A stretch of 7,218 bases of DNA from Acidobacteriaceae bacterium (GTDB lineage Bacteria > Acidobacteriota > Terriglobia > Bryobacterales > Bryobacteraceae), in contig JAFAZU010000548.1 of NCBI GenBank assembly GCA_019239585.1, positions 1 to 7,218 on the forward strand, in the 5' to 3' direction. The notes below the pieces were generated by a model. That model saw only the letters and a list, made by a program, of their open reading frames with translations. It was not told the origin of the DNA and searched no databases. The position numbers were made by a program, and so were the translations under genes. Below, in pieces: positions 1 through 6,174 of the stretch. Within the stretch, counting starts at the first letter, position 1, and the number at the start of each line of letters is the position of its first letter.

Positions 1-1
1 A

Positions 2-502
2 TGCACCTGGACTTCTCATTCATTGCTGGGACGACCGGGTAACAATCCGTACTGCCATTACCGTGCTCTTGAATTACAAAAGAGAGGATTACGAGAGCGC
101 ATTGTCAAGCGACGGGAGGCGGCCAAAGCGTCCTTTGCCGTAGGAGAATTTGAACTTTTAACGGAACAGGTCCCGTCGTCTCCTAACGAGGCCGACAAAA
201 TTGTTTGTTCAAACCCGGCCTGCACGCAGTTGGTGCAGTTACAGAGCCCACGAGCTTCTTCTGCATCCACATCAGAAATGAGAGAAGGAAGAGTGCCTCC
301 TAAACTCAACATCTGTCGAGGATGCGACGCATATATCTGGCCTGGTGAGAGCCTTTGTCCTCATTGTGGAGAAAACGTGAGAGAGATGGCTAAAATATAT
401 GCCCAACAGGAGCAGTACCGAGTAGAACTAATAGCGGAAGTGCAACGATTGATTGAGGTTGCAAAAAACAGGCAAGCTACTCAGGAGTTGCAGCCAGTCT
501 AA
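2..502 (+). CDS. Zinc-ribbon protein of unknown function, 5' end missing
   Basis: I do not recognise this protein by name. The frame is open from the first full codon in the window, so the gene almost certainly begins upstream; 166 residues are visible. A TTG at 23 could be a start, but the residues before it (C-T-W-T-S-H) run smoothly into a motif-like stretch, GRPGNNPYCHYRALE at visible residues 10-24, so I treat the start as lost. Cysteines at visible residues 69 and 74, then CX2C at 105/108 and CX2C (CPHC) at 119/122, make a classic zinc ribbon in the second half. A charged, helical tail rich in Gln, Glu and Arg follows. The last 26 bases overlap, tail to tail, the convergent nine-cysteine gene. 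A metal-binding adaptor is plausible; no catalytic domain is visible. I am confident it is coding and not of its role. Confidence 0.75.
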   Translation, partial: CTWTSHSLLGRPGNNPYCHYRALELQKRGLRERIVKRREAAKASFAVGEFELLTEQVPSSPNEADKIVCSNPACTQLVQLQSPRASSASTSEMREGRVPPKLNICRGCDAYIWPGESLCPHCGENVREMAKIYAQQEQYRVELIAEVQRLIEVAKNRQATQELQPV

Positions 503-908
503 GCTCAGGCGACGGATTGTCAACTTGAGTCACAATTTGAGGACAGCGAAGGCAAGCTGGCCGACCTTCCTGCCGAAACCAGCGGCACTGCGGACGAATG
601 GAACAGGGCGGAAGCGTATCAACAACGGCCGGGAGTATTTGCACGATGCGGGTTGCCAAGCGGCAGTCTGTTCCATCAAAATGGCGGCAAGCCTTTTCTT
701 CGCAGGGGGCCGCAAACCTGAGAACCTCAGTTGGATGAATGGGTCGGGTAAGGGCGAGTAGACCATCTGTAATTGGGAGAGGATGTTGTAAGTAGGCGAT
801 TTGAGGCGCATCCGGCAACTCCTCCCGGACGCCTAAAACAATAGCACCTTGCATGTCCGGCTGCGCGCTAGGGCAGTAGCGGCAGCCGTCTTTTCCAACT
901 GAGGACAT
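477..908 (-). CDS. Nine-cysteine small protein, possible metal or Fe-S binder
   Basis: This is a 143-residue soluble protein that I cannot assign to a named family. Its nine cysteines are grouped: CX2C at 9/12, then C69-x4-C74-x7-C82, then C102-x5-C108-x10-C119-x2-C122. The second half, from about 65 to 127, reads like a conserved domain: PCEEKACRHF, then LATRIVQILPAVVD, then CSIRPQCRWF and ACLRCPQIVT. The spacing suits one or two metal sites or Fe-S clusters, but the ligand is inference. The gene starts with ATG at 908, only 18 bases after the stop of the 102-residue gene, so the two are probably co-transcribed from the promoter near 1270. The ribosome site is weak (GAAGCAAG). Its 3' end overlaps the zinc-ribbon gene by 26 bases. 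The residue pattern argues against a chance reading frame, although other frames here are also open. Confidence 0.75.
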   Translation of the reverse strand: MSSVGKDGCRYCPSAQPDMQGAIVLGVREELPDAPQIAYLQHPLPITDGLLALTRPIHPTEVLRFAAPCEEKACRHFDGTDCRLATRIVQILPAVVDTLPPCSIRPQCRWFRQEGRPACLRCPQIVTQVDNPSPELRLAATPE

Positions 909-926
909 ATGCTTGCTTCGGTTTTG

Positions 927-1235
927 TTACTGCTCGCGCAGAATAATACCGATAAGAATATGGCCCGTTCCTACTCCTTCGACGACAGGCTTTGCGTTTA
1001 GCCCAGGAACTTTGCTGTTAATTTGCTGGGTAATGTGCTCAGCAGCTTGTTGTAGGCCTCCCTGAGCTTCGGCGTGTATGGTGGATGCTTCGCGTATATA
1101 ACGCCCAGTAAGGATCGGTCCTCTGCCGAGGTCGGGTACTCCAGCTAGTTTTTGAGATTTCACCTGCTCAACTGCCGACGAGATTGCGTTTTCAAGATCC
1201 GTCAAATTAATACTATGCGCACTGCCTTGAGCCAC
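927..1235 (-). CDS. 102-residue small protein, candidate peptide substrate or partner
   Basis: I do not recognise this family. A longer reading frame begins at a TTG at 1286, but that TTG is the first base triplet of a TTGACA -35 box. The true start is therefore the GTG at 1233-1235, which follows a GGAGG with 10-base spacing; this gives 102 residues. It has no cysteine, no signal peptide and no obvious membrane segment. Residues 10-30 look helical, a Gly/Pro-containing middle follows (GVPDLGRGPILTG, 32-44), then a second helix near 55-75. The end is a Gly- and Ile-rich hydrophobic strand, GTGHILIGIILREQ (89-102). It is first in a two-gene minus-strand unit with the nine-cysteine protein, divergent from the 667-residue radical SAM gene. 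Small size and position suggest a modification substrate or accessory protein, by inference only. Confidence 0.75.
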   Translation of the reverse strand: MAQGSAHSINLTDLENAISSAVEQVKSQKLAGVPDLGRGPILTGRYIREASTIHAEAQGGLQQAAEHITQQINSKVPGLNAKPVVEGVGTGHILIGIILREQ

Positions 1236-1245
1236 GTTGATAATT

Positions 1246-1250
1246 CCTCC
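1246..1250 (-). promoter_or_regulatory. Shine-Dalgarno site that fixes the 102-residue gene start
   Basis: GGAGG on the minus strand lies 10 bases before the GTG at 1235. It lies downstream of the predicted transcription start, so it selects the GTG over the upstream TTG. Confidence 0.75.
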
Positions 1251-1257
1251 GCTCCTG

Positions 1258-1286
1258 ACTATATGCGCATACGAAATGATTGTCAA
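1258..1286 (-). promoter_or_regulatory. Strong sigma70-type promoter for the minus-strand two-gene unit
   Basis: On the minus strand TTGACA (1286-1281, a full consensus -35) is followed by exactly 17 bases and then TATAGT (1263-1258, five of six matches to the -10 consensus). Just upstream, bases 1287-1306 hold A-tracts on the minus strand (AAAACCAAAAAATTT-like), similar to an UP element. Transcription would start near 1251, leaving a leader of about 16 bases that carries the Shine-Dalgarno site. Confidence 0.75.
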
Positions 1287-1322
1287 AGGAAATTTTTTGG
1301 TTTTGCCTAATTGTAGGAATAT

Positions 1323-1468
1323 AAAATCATAGCTGCCTCATGTGTAAGTCAATTAACCTTCACTGCTATCTAGCGCAGAATGTTTTATCTGCTATGATTA
1401 TTCAATTCATATTAAAACTGTAAGCAGAGTCTATGGGGGTTTACTTGCTTGTAGAAAACATAGCTCCT
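1323..1468. repeat. Imperfect direct repeat in the divergent control region
   Basis: AAAATCATAGCTGCCT at 1323-1338 recurs as AAAACATAGCTCCT at 1455-1468; the two differ by two single-base gaps. The right copy ends one base before the -35 box of the plus-strand promoter, and the left copy lies 37 bases upstream of the minus-strand -35 box. They could be regulator sites, but two imperfect copies may be chance. No gene is seen in 1236-1515. Confidence 0.25.
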
Positions 1469-1469
1469 G

Positions 1470-1498
1470 TTGACACGTGTTCGTCTCAGGAAGATAAT
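1470..1498 (+). promoter_or_regulatory. Sigma70-type promoter for the radical SAM / peptide unit
   Basis: TTGACA (1470-1475) is followed by 17 bases and GATAAT (1493-1498, five of six matches). The expected transcription start is near 1505, only about 10 bases before the ATG at 1516. The only purine-rich SD-like sequence (AGGAAG, 1488-1493) would then lie outside the transcript, so translation may be near-leaderless. Confidence 0.7.
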
Positions 1499-1515
1499 TT
1501 ACTCTGCCCCGTCGC

Positions 1516-3519
1516 ATGCACTTAAATCCGCAAGTTGCGCTGATTCAGATGCCCTTCGCATCAGTTTTCTCGCCCTCTCTCGGTCTAAGCCTTTTGAAAT
1601 CCGGCCTGGCATTACGCGGTGTCAGTTCTAAAGTCTTTTATTTCAATCTTCGCTATGCGCAAACGATTGGCTTCGAATTGTATGATGAGATCGCTAATGG
1701 CAGCCCTGGCGTGTGTGACCTCCTCGGAGAGTGGATTTTCTCTGAAGCTTTGTGGGGAGTCAACCCTGAGAACGATCGAGAATATTTCCAACAAATCATT
1801 AGAGGCGGTGATCCAGCACACAGAAAAAATGTTGGGGCCAAGGTTCTGGACCGATGCTGCTCAAAAGCGTTGGAAGCACGATCCAAAGTCTCAAGTTTTT
1901 TGGATACCTGCATTTCTGAGGTAAACTGGGCCGCTATACAAATTGTGGGCTTCACTTCTGTTTTCCAGCAGCACTTGGCCTCACTTGCAATGGCTAAGCG
2001 GTTGAAGCAGAAATATCCCCACCTCTTTGTCATCGTGGGGGGTGCGAACTGTGAGGCGGAAATGGGAAAGATCACGTTTGATCATTTCCCCTTCCTCGAT
2101 GCGGTGTGCTCTGGCGAAGGTGATTATGCTTTCCCGCAATTCGCCGAGCTATTACTCGCGGGCAAGCGACCTGAAATAGAAGGTATATTAACTCGATATG
2201 ACCGAGCTAATCATCCTAGCCTGCCGGATCTGGTCCAAATCGTGCATAGTGTTCCGCCCGTGAACAATCTGGATAGTTTGCCTTATCCGGATTATCACGA
2301 CTTCTTCGAAACTGTTGAATTTTATGCTGAAATGGCTTTTTCCAAGTGTCGCCTCCTGTTTGAAACATCGAGAGGATGCTGGTGGGGTCAGAAACACCAC
2401 TGTACTTTCTGCGGTCTCAACGGGTTAGGGATGTCGTTCAGGTGCAAAACCGCAGATCGTGCTTTAGGTGAAATACAGTATTTGCTCAACACGTATGGGC
2501 ACTTTACAACTAAGTTGAGTGCGGCCGATAACATCATTCCTTTGGAGTATTTTCATACCCTGCTCCCCCAGCTCGAAGAGTTGCACTTAGATCTAGACCT
2601 GTTCTACGAAACTAAAGCAAACTTAACTGAAAGCCAAGTGGCACAGTACAGGCGGTCGGGATTGGGCCAGATCCAGCCCGGTATAGAAAGTTTGAATTCA
2701 TCCGTTCTGAAGCTTATGCGCAAGGGTGTCTCAGCGCTCCAGAATATTCAACTGCTCAAATGGTGTGCGCAGTACGGCATTTATCCACATTGGAACTATC
2801 TCTTTGGATTTCCAGGTGAGAGCCCGGACAGTTATAACAGCCAAGCAGAACTACTCACTAAAATGCGTCATTTGACGCCGCCCCAGGGCAGTGCTCCAGT
2901 CCGATTCGATAGATTCAGTCCGTATCACAGCAGTCCGGATGCTTTTGGGATCGTTAGTCTTGCCCCTTATCCGGCCTACTCTTATGTATATCGGGGCCTT
3001 TCGCAAGAAATGCTCCCAAAACTAGCTTATTACTTCGTGGGTGAATTTAAAGGGGCCGATAACATCGAATCCTACACTTCCGACATTGTGAAAACATTAG
3101 AAGAATGGTGCGCTATTGCAGATCGAGTAACGCTTTGCCATAGCACCACCGCAGGAGAACAGACCGTGGTTTTCGATACTCGTGATCCAGAGCGCTTGCG
3201 TGTTTATGTGCTCCAGGGAGTATATAGCCAAGTTTTCGAGCGCTGTGCCAGTACGAAGGCGGTCCGTACGTTGGCATCTGAATTGCACAAACTTTACTGC
3301 AGCGATCAGATACAAAAGGCACTGGAGAACTTAGTTGGATCTAATTTATTGATTTCAGAGGAGGAACGTTTTCTAACGTTATCCATTCCGCTTGGCTTCT
3401 ACTATGTTCCGCCAGACGCAGCGCTCCAGCGGATCTCAGCTTACCTTAAATGTAAAGATGAAGCTGTTAACAACTGTGAGGTGCATATCCCAAGCGAGAT
3501 ATGCACCATCATGCAATAA
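1516..3519 (+). CDS. RiPP-maturation radical SAM C-methyltransferase-type enzyme
   Basis: This 667-residue protein matches, from memory, the 'RiPP maturation radical SAM protein 1' type (TIGR03975-like), whose members are thought to C-methylate unactivated carbons of ribosomal peptides. The opening VALIQMPFASVFSPSLGLSLLK (7-28) and the N-terminal Rossmann-like region to about residue 240, including GFTSVFQQ and VGGANCE (near 174-180), correspond to a B12-binding-type domain; the classic DxHxxG motif is absent. The radical SAM core follows, with ETSRGCWWGQKHHCTFC placing cluster cysteines at 288, 296 and 299 (CX7CX2C, not the canonical CX3CX2C). GIES (389-392) and LFGFPGE (429-435) are typical barrel strands. 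About 170 C-terminal residues may bind the substrate. ATG at 1516 is chosen because it gives the family-like N-terminus; no SD is near it. The gene is followed after 30 bases by the 75-residue peptide gene. Confidence 0.9.
   Translation: MHLNPQVALIQMPFASVFSPSLGLSLLKSGLALRGVSSKVFYFNLRYAQTIGFELYDEIANGSPGVCDLLGEWIFSEALWGVNPENDREYFQQIIRGGDPAHRKNVGAKVLDRCCSKALEARSKVSSFLDTCISEVNWAAIQIVGFTSVFQQHLASLAMAKRLKQKYPHLFVIVGGANCEAEMGKITFDHFPFLDAVCSGEGDYAFPQFAELLLAGKRPEIEGILTRYDRANHPSLPDLVQIVHSVPPVNNLDSLPYPDYHDFFETVEFYAEMAFSKCRLLFETSRGCWWGQKHHCTFCGLNGLGMSFRCKTADRALGEIQYLLNTYGHFTTKLSAADNIIPLEYFHTLLPQLEELHLDLDLFYETKANLTESQVAQYRRSGLGQIQPGIESLNSSVLKLMRKGVSALQNIQLLKWCAQYGIYPHWNYLFGFPGESPDSYNSQAELLTKMRHLTPPQGSAPVRFDRFSPYHSSPDAFGIVSLAPYPAYSYVYRGLSQEMLPKLAYYFVGEFKGADNIESYTSDIVKTLEEWCAIADRVTLCHSTTAGEQTVVFDTRDPERLRVYVLQGVYSQVFERCASTKAVRTLASELHKLYCSDQIQKALENLVGSNLLISEEERFLTLSIPLGFYYVPPDAALQRISAYLKCKDEAVNNCEVHIPSEICTIMQ
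3480..3507 (+). repeat. Perfect 10-bp inverted repeat at the 3' end of the radical SAM gene
   Basis: GGTGCATATC (3480-3489) and GATATGCACC (3498-3507) are exact reverse complements around an 8-base loop. The hairpin lies inside the last codons of the 667-residue enzyme, and its right arm ends 9 bases before the TAA. No T-tract follows, so it is not a classical terminator. It could stabilise the downstream peptide message, block exonuclease or attenuate read-through, any of which would shift the enzyme-to-peptide ratio. Confidence 0.6.
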
Positions 3520-3549
3520 AACCCTAACTAGGAGAAAAAAGGAAAAACT

Positions 3550-3777
3550 ATGGCTGAAACGCACAAAACACAAGGAAGTGATGACTCGCAAACACTTCAG
3601 GTACCCGCCAATCACGTGAAGATGGACCAACAAGGACACATAATAATTTCTGATCCGAAAGTGGCCCACCTGTTACAACAGAAAACTGGTATTGATAAGG
3701 GCCAAGATTTAAGTAGCAGGGCAAAGCAAGAAAAGGGCAAAGTAGAAGTTAGTGTATCTGTTACTGTTAAGTTCTGA
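3550..3777 (+). CDS. 75-residue peptide, candidate precursor for the radical SAM enzyme
   Basis: I do not recognise a named family. The gene has an ATG start with two purine-rich ribosome sites: AGGAG at 3530-3534 and AAGGA at 3539-3543, the latter with ideal 6-base spacing. The peptide has no Cys, no Trp and no signal sequence. Residues 1-20 are polar. Residues 23-48 form a compact leader-like block, including HIIISDPKVAHLLQQKTGI (30-48). A charged linker follows (49-64, rich in Lys, Gln and Glu). The last 11 residues, VEVSVSVTVKF, alternate valine with polar residues, a pattern also seen at the end of proteusin-type cores, where beta-carbons are methylated. It lies directly after the RiPP-type methyltransferase on the same transcript. 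A substrate role is inference from position and composition; it could instead be a small chaperone-like partner. Confidence 0.75.
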   Translation: MAETHKTQGSDDSQTLQVPANHVKMDQQGHIIISDPKVAHLLQQKTGIDKGQDLSSRAKQEKGKVEVSVSVTVKF

Positions 3778-3797
3778 ATAAATTCACCGGGCTAATC

Positions 3798-3849
3798 CAT
3801 TAAGTGAGGCTTGGTTGACATTTTGTGCCATCCACAGCCTCGCTTAATG
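3798..3849. terminator. 14-bp hairpin between convergent genes, possible bidirectional terminator
   Basis: Arms CATTAAGTGAGGCT (3798-3811) and AGCCTCGCTTAATG (3836-3849) pair over 14 positions with a single T/G mismatch, which is a G-U wobble in the plus-strand RNA. The loop is 24 bases and may hold a small inner stem. It sits between the stop of the 75-residue gene (3777) and the stop of the convergent 621-residue gene (3887). Neither side has a run of T, so it departs from a textbook intrinsic terminator. Confidence 0.45.
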
Positions 3850-3886
3850 ATCCGGTTGTCATTGAGCGCTGCAAATTGGTTACCCG

Positions 3887-5752
3887 TTATTCGTCGAGAA
3901 TGGCAGTAAGATCCGGTTGACGTTGCAACAGATCGACTATGCGCTCCTGCGCCAAAGTGTAGGCTTGGAATCGCCCCTCGGAGCGGCGCTTTAATATCAC
4001 GGCTGTCGAACTCAGGAGATCTGGAGTTAAAGGAGCTCCCGATTCGAGTCGTGCCAGAACCTCTTCCAAGTTTAATTTGGAATGAAAGGCTGCCCATGCT
4101 CTCCCGCATATCAGGGCCGCTTGAAGTTCTTTACCAGTTATAAACCCGAGACGCTGACCCTCATAGGTCATCAATGCTCGAAGAGTTTCAGTTTGCCAGT
4201 TTGGGAGGTTAAACTCCTCGACCCAAATTTTGAGTAATGGCTGCAACGCTTTCCAGTTACCGAATAGGTCACCCGTTTCCCAATCCAGATCTTCACGCTT
4301 TAATGCCTGCCCATTCTGGAGAGCTCGATAGAACACGCTAATCAGGTCCGAGCCGATAAACTGGGCGGCTGCCGCAATTGTCACTGGCGCCAGCGCGACA
4401 GCGTGGTGAAAGAACATTTCAACTTGCGCCAGTTGCTCTGCCGTGCCTGCCCGTGAGTTCGGCGTCCAGTAACCGGAGAAAAATTCCGGATCACTTTGGA
4501 TTGCGTTGAGGTCTTCAGACGGAACTTGCAGAAACGGATATTCAACCTTTAGGGATTCCACGTCGAATGTACCAAGCAGGCCGGAGCGGCTTAGCCTCGA
4601 TGGCGGGAAGAGCCGCAAACGATGGAACTGAACTGTTTCGACACCCTTTAGCTTTAGTTTTGCGCCGAGAGCAACACTTGCGGAGAGTTCCTTTTCAGTT
4701 TCAGTAGGAAAGCCAATCACGAACGAAGTGGTAGCGGAAATGCGGTGATCTGTTAAATCCTGAATGGCTGCAGTTACTTCGTCGGTTTTTAAATGCTTGT
4801 CGATCTCCTTCTGAATGCGAGCGCTTGCAGATTCAACCCCATAGAAAAGCTTCCAGCAGCCAGCTGCTTTCAATTTTGGCAGTAAACCACGAAGTCGAAT
4901 ATCCGTCCGGGAGTTCGCCATCCACTCGACAGGTAGACGTGAGGCCAGCATTGCATCGCTGAACTCCGACATGAACTTAGCGTTCGCGGTCAGCAAGTCA
5001 TGAACCAGGACGAAACTATCGTACTTGAATTCTTCGTACAAGTATTGGATTTCGTCCAAAATGCGTTTTACTGGTTTCACCCGGTAGCGCTGTTCCCAAA
5101 ATGGGGCGGTCGCACAAAAGGTACAAGCGAACGGGCAGCCGCGTCCTGCTTCTATGTAAATGATGCGGCGCGGCGATGAAGCGGGAATCGTGGCGCAATA
5201 ACGTTCAAGTTGCACGACATCGCTTAAGGTGCTCCACATCGCTGGCAGATCGGCCAAACTCATGAGCGGCTGAGGCTTGTTAGCGCATAATTCACCATCT
5301 GAACGATAATGTAAACGCGGAATTTGGATAGGCGAAGTTCCTGTCAGCAGAGCGGCAAAGGCTGCTTCGGCTTCGCCTTCGATTACGTAATCGAGCTCCG
5401 GAATACGCTGCAATGACTGTTTGCCTAGAGCGCCGAAGTGCGATCCTCCCGCAACAGTTGTTATTCCGCTGTTGATCTTTTTCGCTGTTCGTAGAAGGTG
5501 CTCGGCCTGCAAACTGTTGCTGTACATCGAGGTCAGGCCCACAACTTGAGGCGAGAAGTCGAGCATGGAGCGGGCAAACAGGTCAAGGTAGGCCCTGTCT
5601 GATTGATTTTGTACTTTGAGTTCCAGATCGAGATCAATGACACGCACATCGTGCCCAACTGCCTGAAGCCAGGACGCAAGCGTACACACCCCCAAAGGTG
5701 GTGTTACTTCACCGGCAGGCAGCAGTGGAGGATGAACTAACAGAACTCTCAC
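3887..5752 (-). CDS. B12-binding-domain radical SAM protein
   Basis: This 621-residue protein begins MRVLLVHPPLLPAGEVTPPLG, typical of cobalamin-binding radical SAM proteins. An N-terminal Rossmann-like domain spans about 1-150, with VVGLTSMYSNSL, VAGGSHFG and YVIEGEAEAAF; the DxHxxG cobalamin histidine motif is not visible. The radical SAM core has a canonical CX3CX2C in GRGCPFACTFC (Cys 206, 210, 213), with later barrel motifs GVES (305-308) and FVIGFPTE (344-351). The last ~230 residues are a helical C-terminal region I cannot assign. The class includes methyltransferases, ring-forming enzymes and others, so the reaction is not settled. The start is a GTG with a weak ribosome site. It follows the 107-residue gene by 66 bases, suggesting one transcript, and is convergent with the peptide unit. 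A second tailoring enzyme is the natural inference. Confidence 0.88.
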   Translation of the reverse strand: MRVLLVHPPLLPAGEVTPPLGVCTLASWLQAVGHDVRVIDLDLELKVQNQSDRAYLDLFARSMLDFSPQVVGLTSMYSNSLQAEHLLRTAKKINSGITTVAGGSHFGALGKQSLQRIPELDYVIEGEAEAAFAALLTGTSPIQIPRLHYRSDGELCANKPQPLMSLADLPAMWSTLSDVVQLERYCATIPASSPRRIIYIEAGRGCPFACTFCATAPFWEQRYRVKPVKRILDEIQYLYEEFKYDSFVLVHDLLTANAKFMSEFSDAMLASRLPVEWMANSRTDIRLRGLLPKLKAAGCWKLFYGVESASARIQKEIDKHLKTDEVTAAIQDLTDHRISATTSFVIGFPTETEKELSASVALGAKLKLKGVETVQFHRLRLFPPSRLSRSGLLGTFDVESLKVEYPFLQVPSEDLNAIQSDPEFFSGYWTPNSRAGTAEQLAQVEMFFHHAVALAPVTIAAAAQFIGSDLISVFYRALQNGQALKREDLDWETGDLFGNWKALQPLLKIWVEEFNLPNWQTETLRALMTYEGQRLGFITGKELQAALICGRAWAAFHSKLNLEEVLARLESGAPLTPDLLSSTAVILKRRSEGRFQAYTLAQERIVDLLQRQPDLTAILDE

Positions 5753-5818
5753 GATTTGACCGTCGTATTCTGCAAAGATCCAACAAGATTGAGCCAGCTT
5801 GTAGATTCGGCGTTAAGG

Positions 5819-6142
5819 TCAGACCACAATTCTCTTGATAATGCTGGGTGGCCTGATCAGACCGAGAACTGGATCGTGCAGAGCTTGCAGGCCTTTGGCG
5901 CTGGCTGTGCTCTGAAAAACCGTATGGACGGGAGCATCATCGCGTAAAATGAGCTGGACCAGAGTTTGGCCGCCGGAGTCAGATCCGGTACGGACCTCCG
6001 TCACATCTGCCCCGTCAACCTGTGTCAGAAAGTCTTGTACTCCACGCTCAGCTGCAACATCAATGCGGCCTGGCGTTTTCGCTCTTAGTTGTTTAGCCGT
6101 TTCACTAGAAACGTAGCCGGTAATCGCATAAGCCTCTTTCAC
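5819..6142 (-). CDS. 107-residue small protein of unknown function
   Basis: I do not recognise this protein. The GTG start at 6142 is well supported by AAGGAGG six bases upstream. It has no cysteine, no signal peptide and no transmembrane segment. Residues 14-42 look helical, followed by an acidic, Gly-rich turn (DSGGQ near 55-59) and the strand TLVQLILRDD (60-69). A tail rich in Pro, Ile and Val ends PPSIIKRIVV. The strand resembles the C-terminal HILIGIILREQ of the 102-residue protein, hinting at a shared fold, but the similarity is short and unproven. It sits between the FAD oxidoreductase and the 621-residue radical SAM gene on the same strand, so it may be a substrate or partner for either. 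Strong translation signals fit an abundant small product. Confidence 0.7.
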   Translation of the reverse strand: MKEAYAITGYVSSETAKQLRAKTPGRIDVAAERGVQDFLTQVDGADVTEVRTGSDSGGQTLVQLILRDDAPVHTVFQSTASAKGLQALHDPVLGLIRPPSIIKRIVV

Positions 6143-6148
6143 CCGTAG

Positions 6149-6155
6149 CCTCCTT
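6149..6155 (-). promoter_or_regulatory. Strong Shine-Dalgarno site for the 107-residue gene
   Basis: AAGGAGG on the minus strand lies six bases before the GTG at 6142. It is the best ribosome site in the window and decides the non-ATG start. Confidence 0.8.
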
Positions 6156-6174
6156 GCTTCTAGAACATTGAATA

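Noticed and set aside
1..42. ATG at base 1 as a gene start
   Set aside because: That frame ends at a TAA (40-42) after 13 codons; the coding frame is the one starting at base 2.
453..811. Open frames on both strands at 453-761 and 530-811
   Set aside because: They overlap the nine-cysteine gene, show low-complexity basic composition and no motif, and have no ribosome site.
1236..1286. N-terminal extension of the 102-residue protein to a TTG at 1286 (119 residues)
   Set aside because: The TTG belongs to a TTGACA -35 box, so the extension would not be transcribed from this promoter, and a GGAGG precedes the GTG at 1235.
3792..4109. Minus-strand open frame of 105 codons past the end of the 621-residue gene
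   Set aside because: It is an out-of-frame shadow over the enzyme's C-terminus, Ser/Arg-rich, and runs through the hairpin.
5016..5198. Small minus-strand frame across the CX3CX2C coding region
   Set aside because: It is a shadow of the radical SAM core in another frame.
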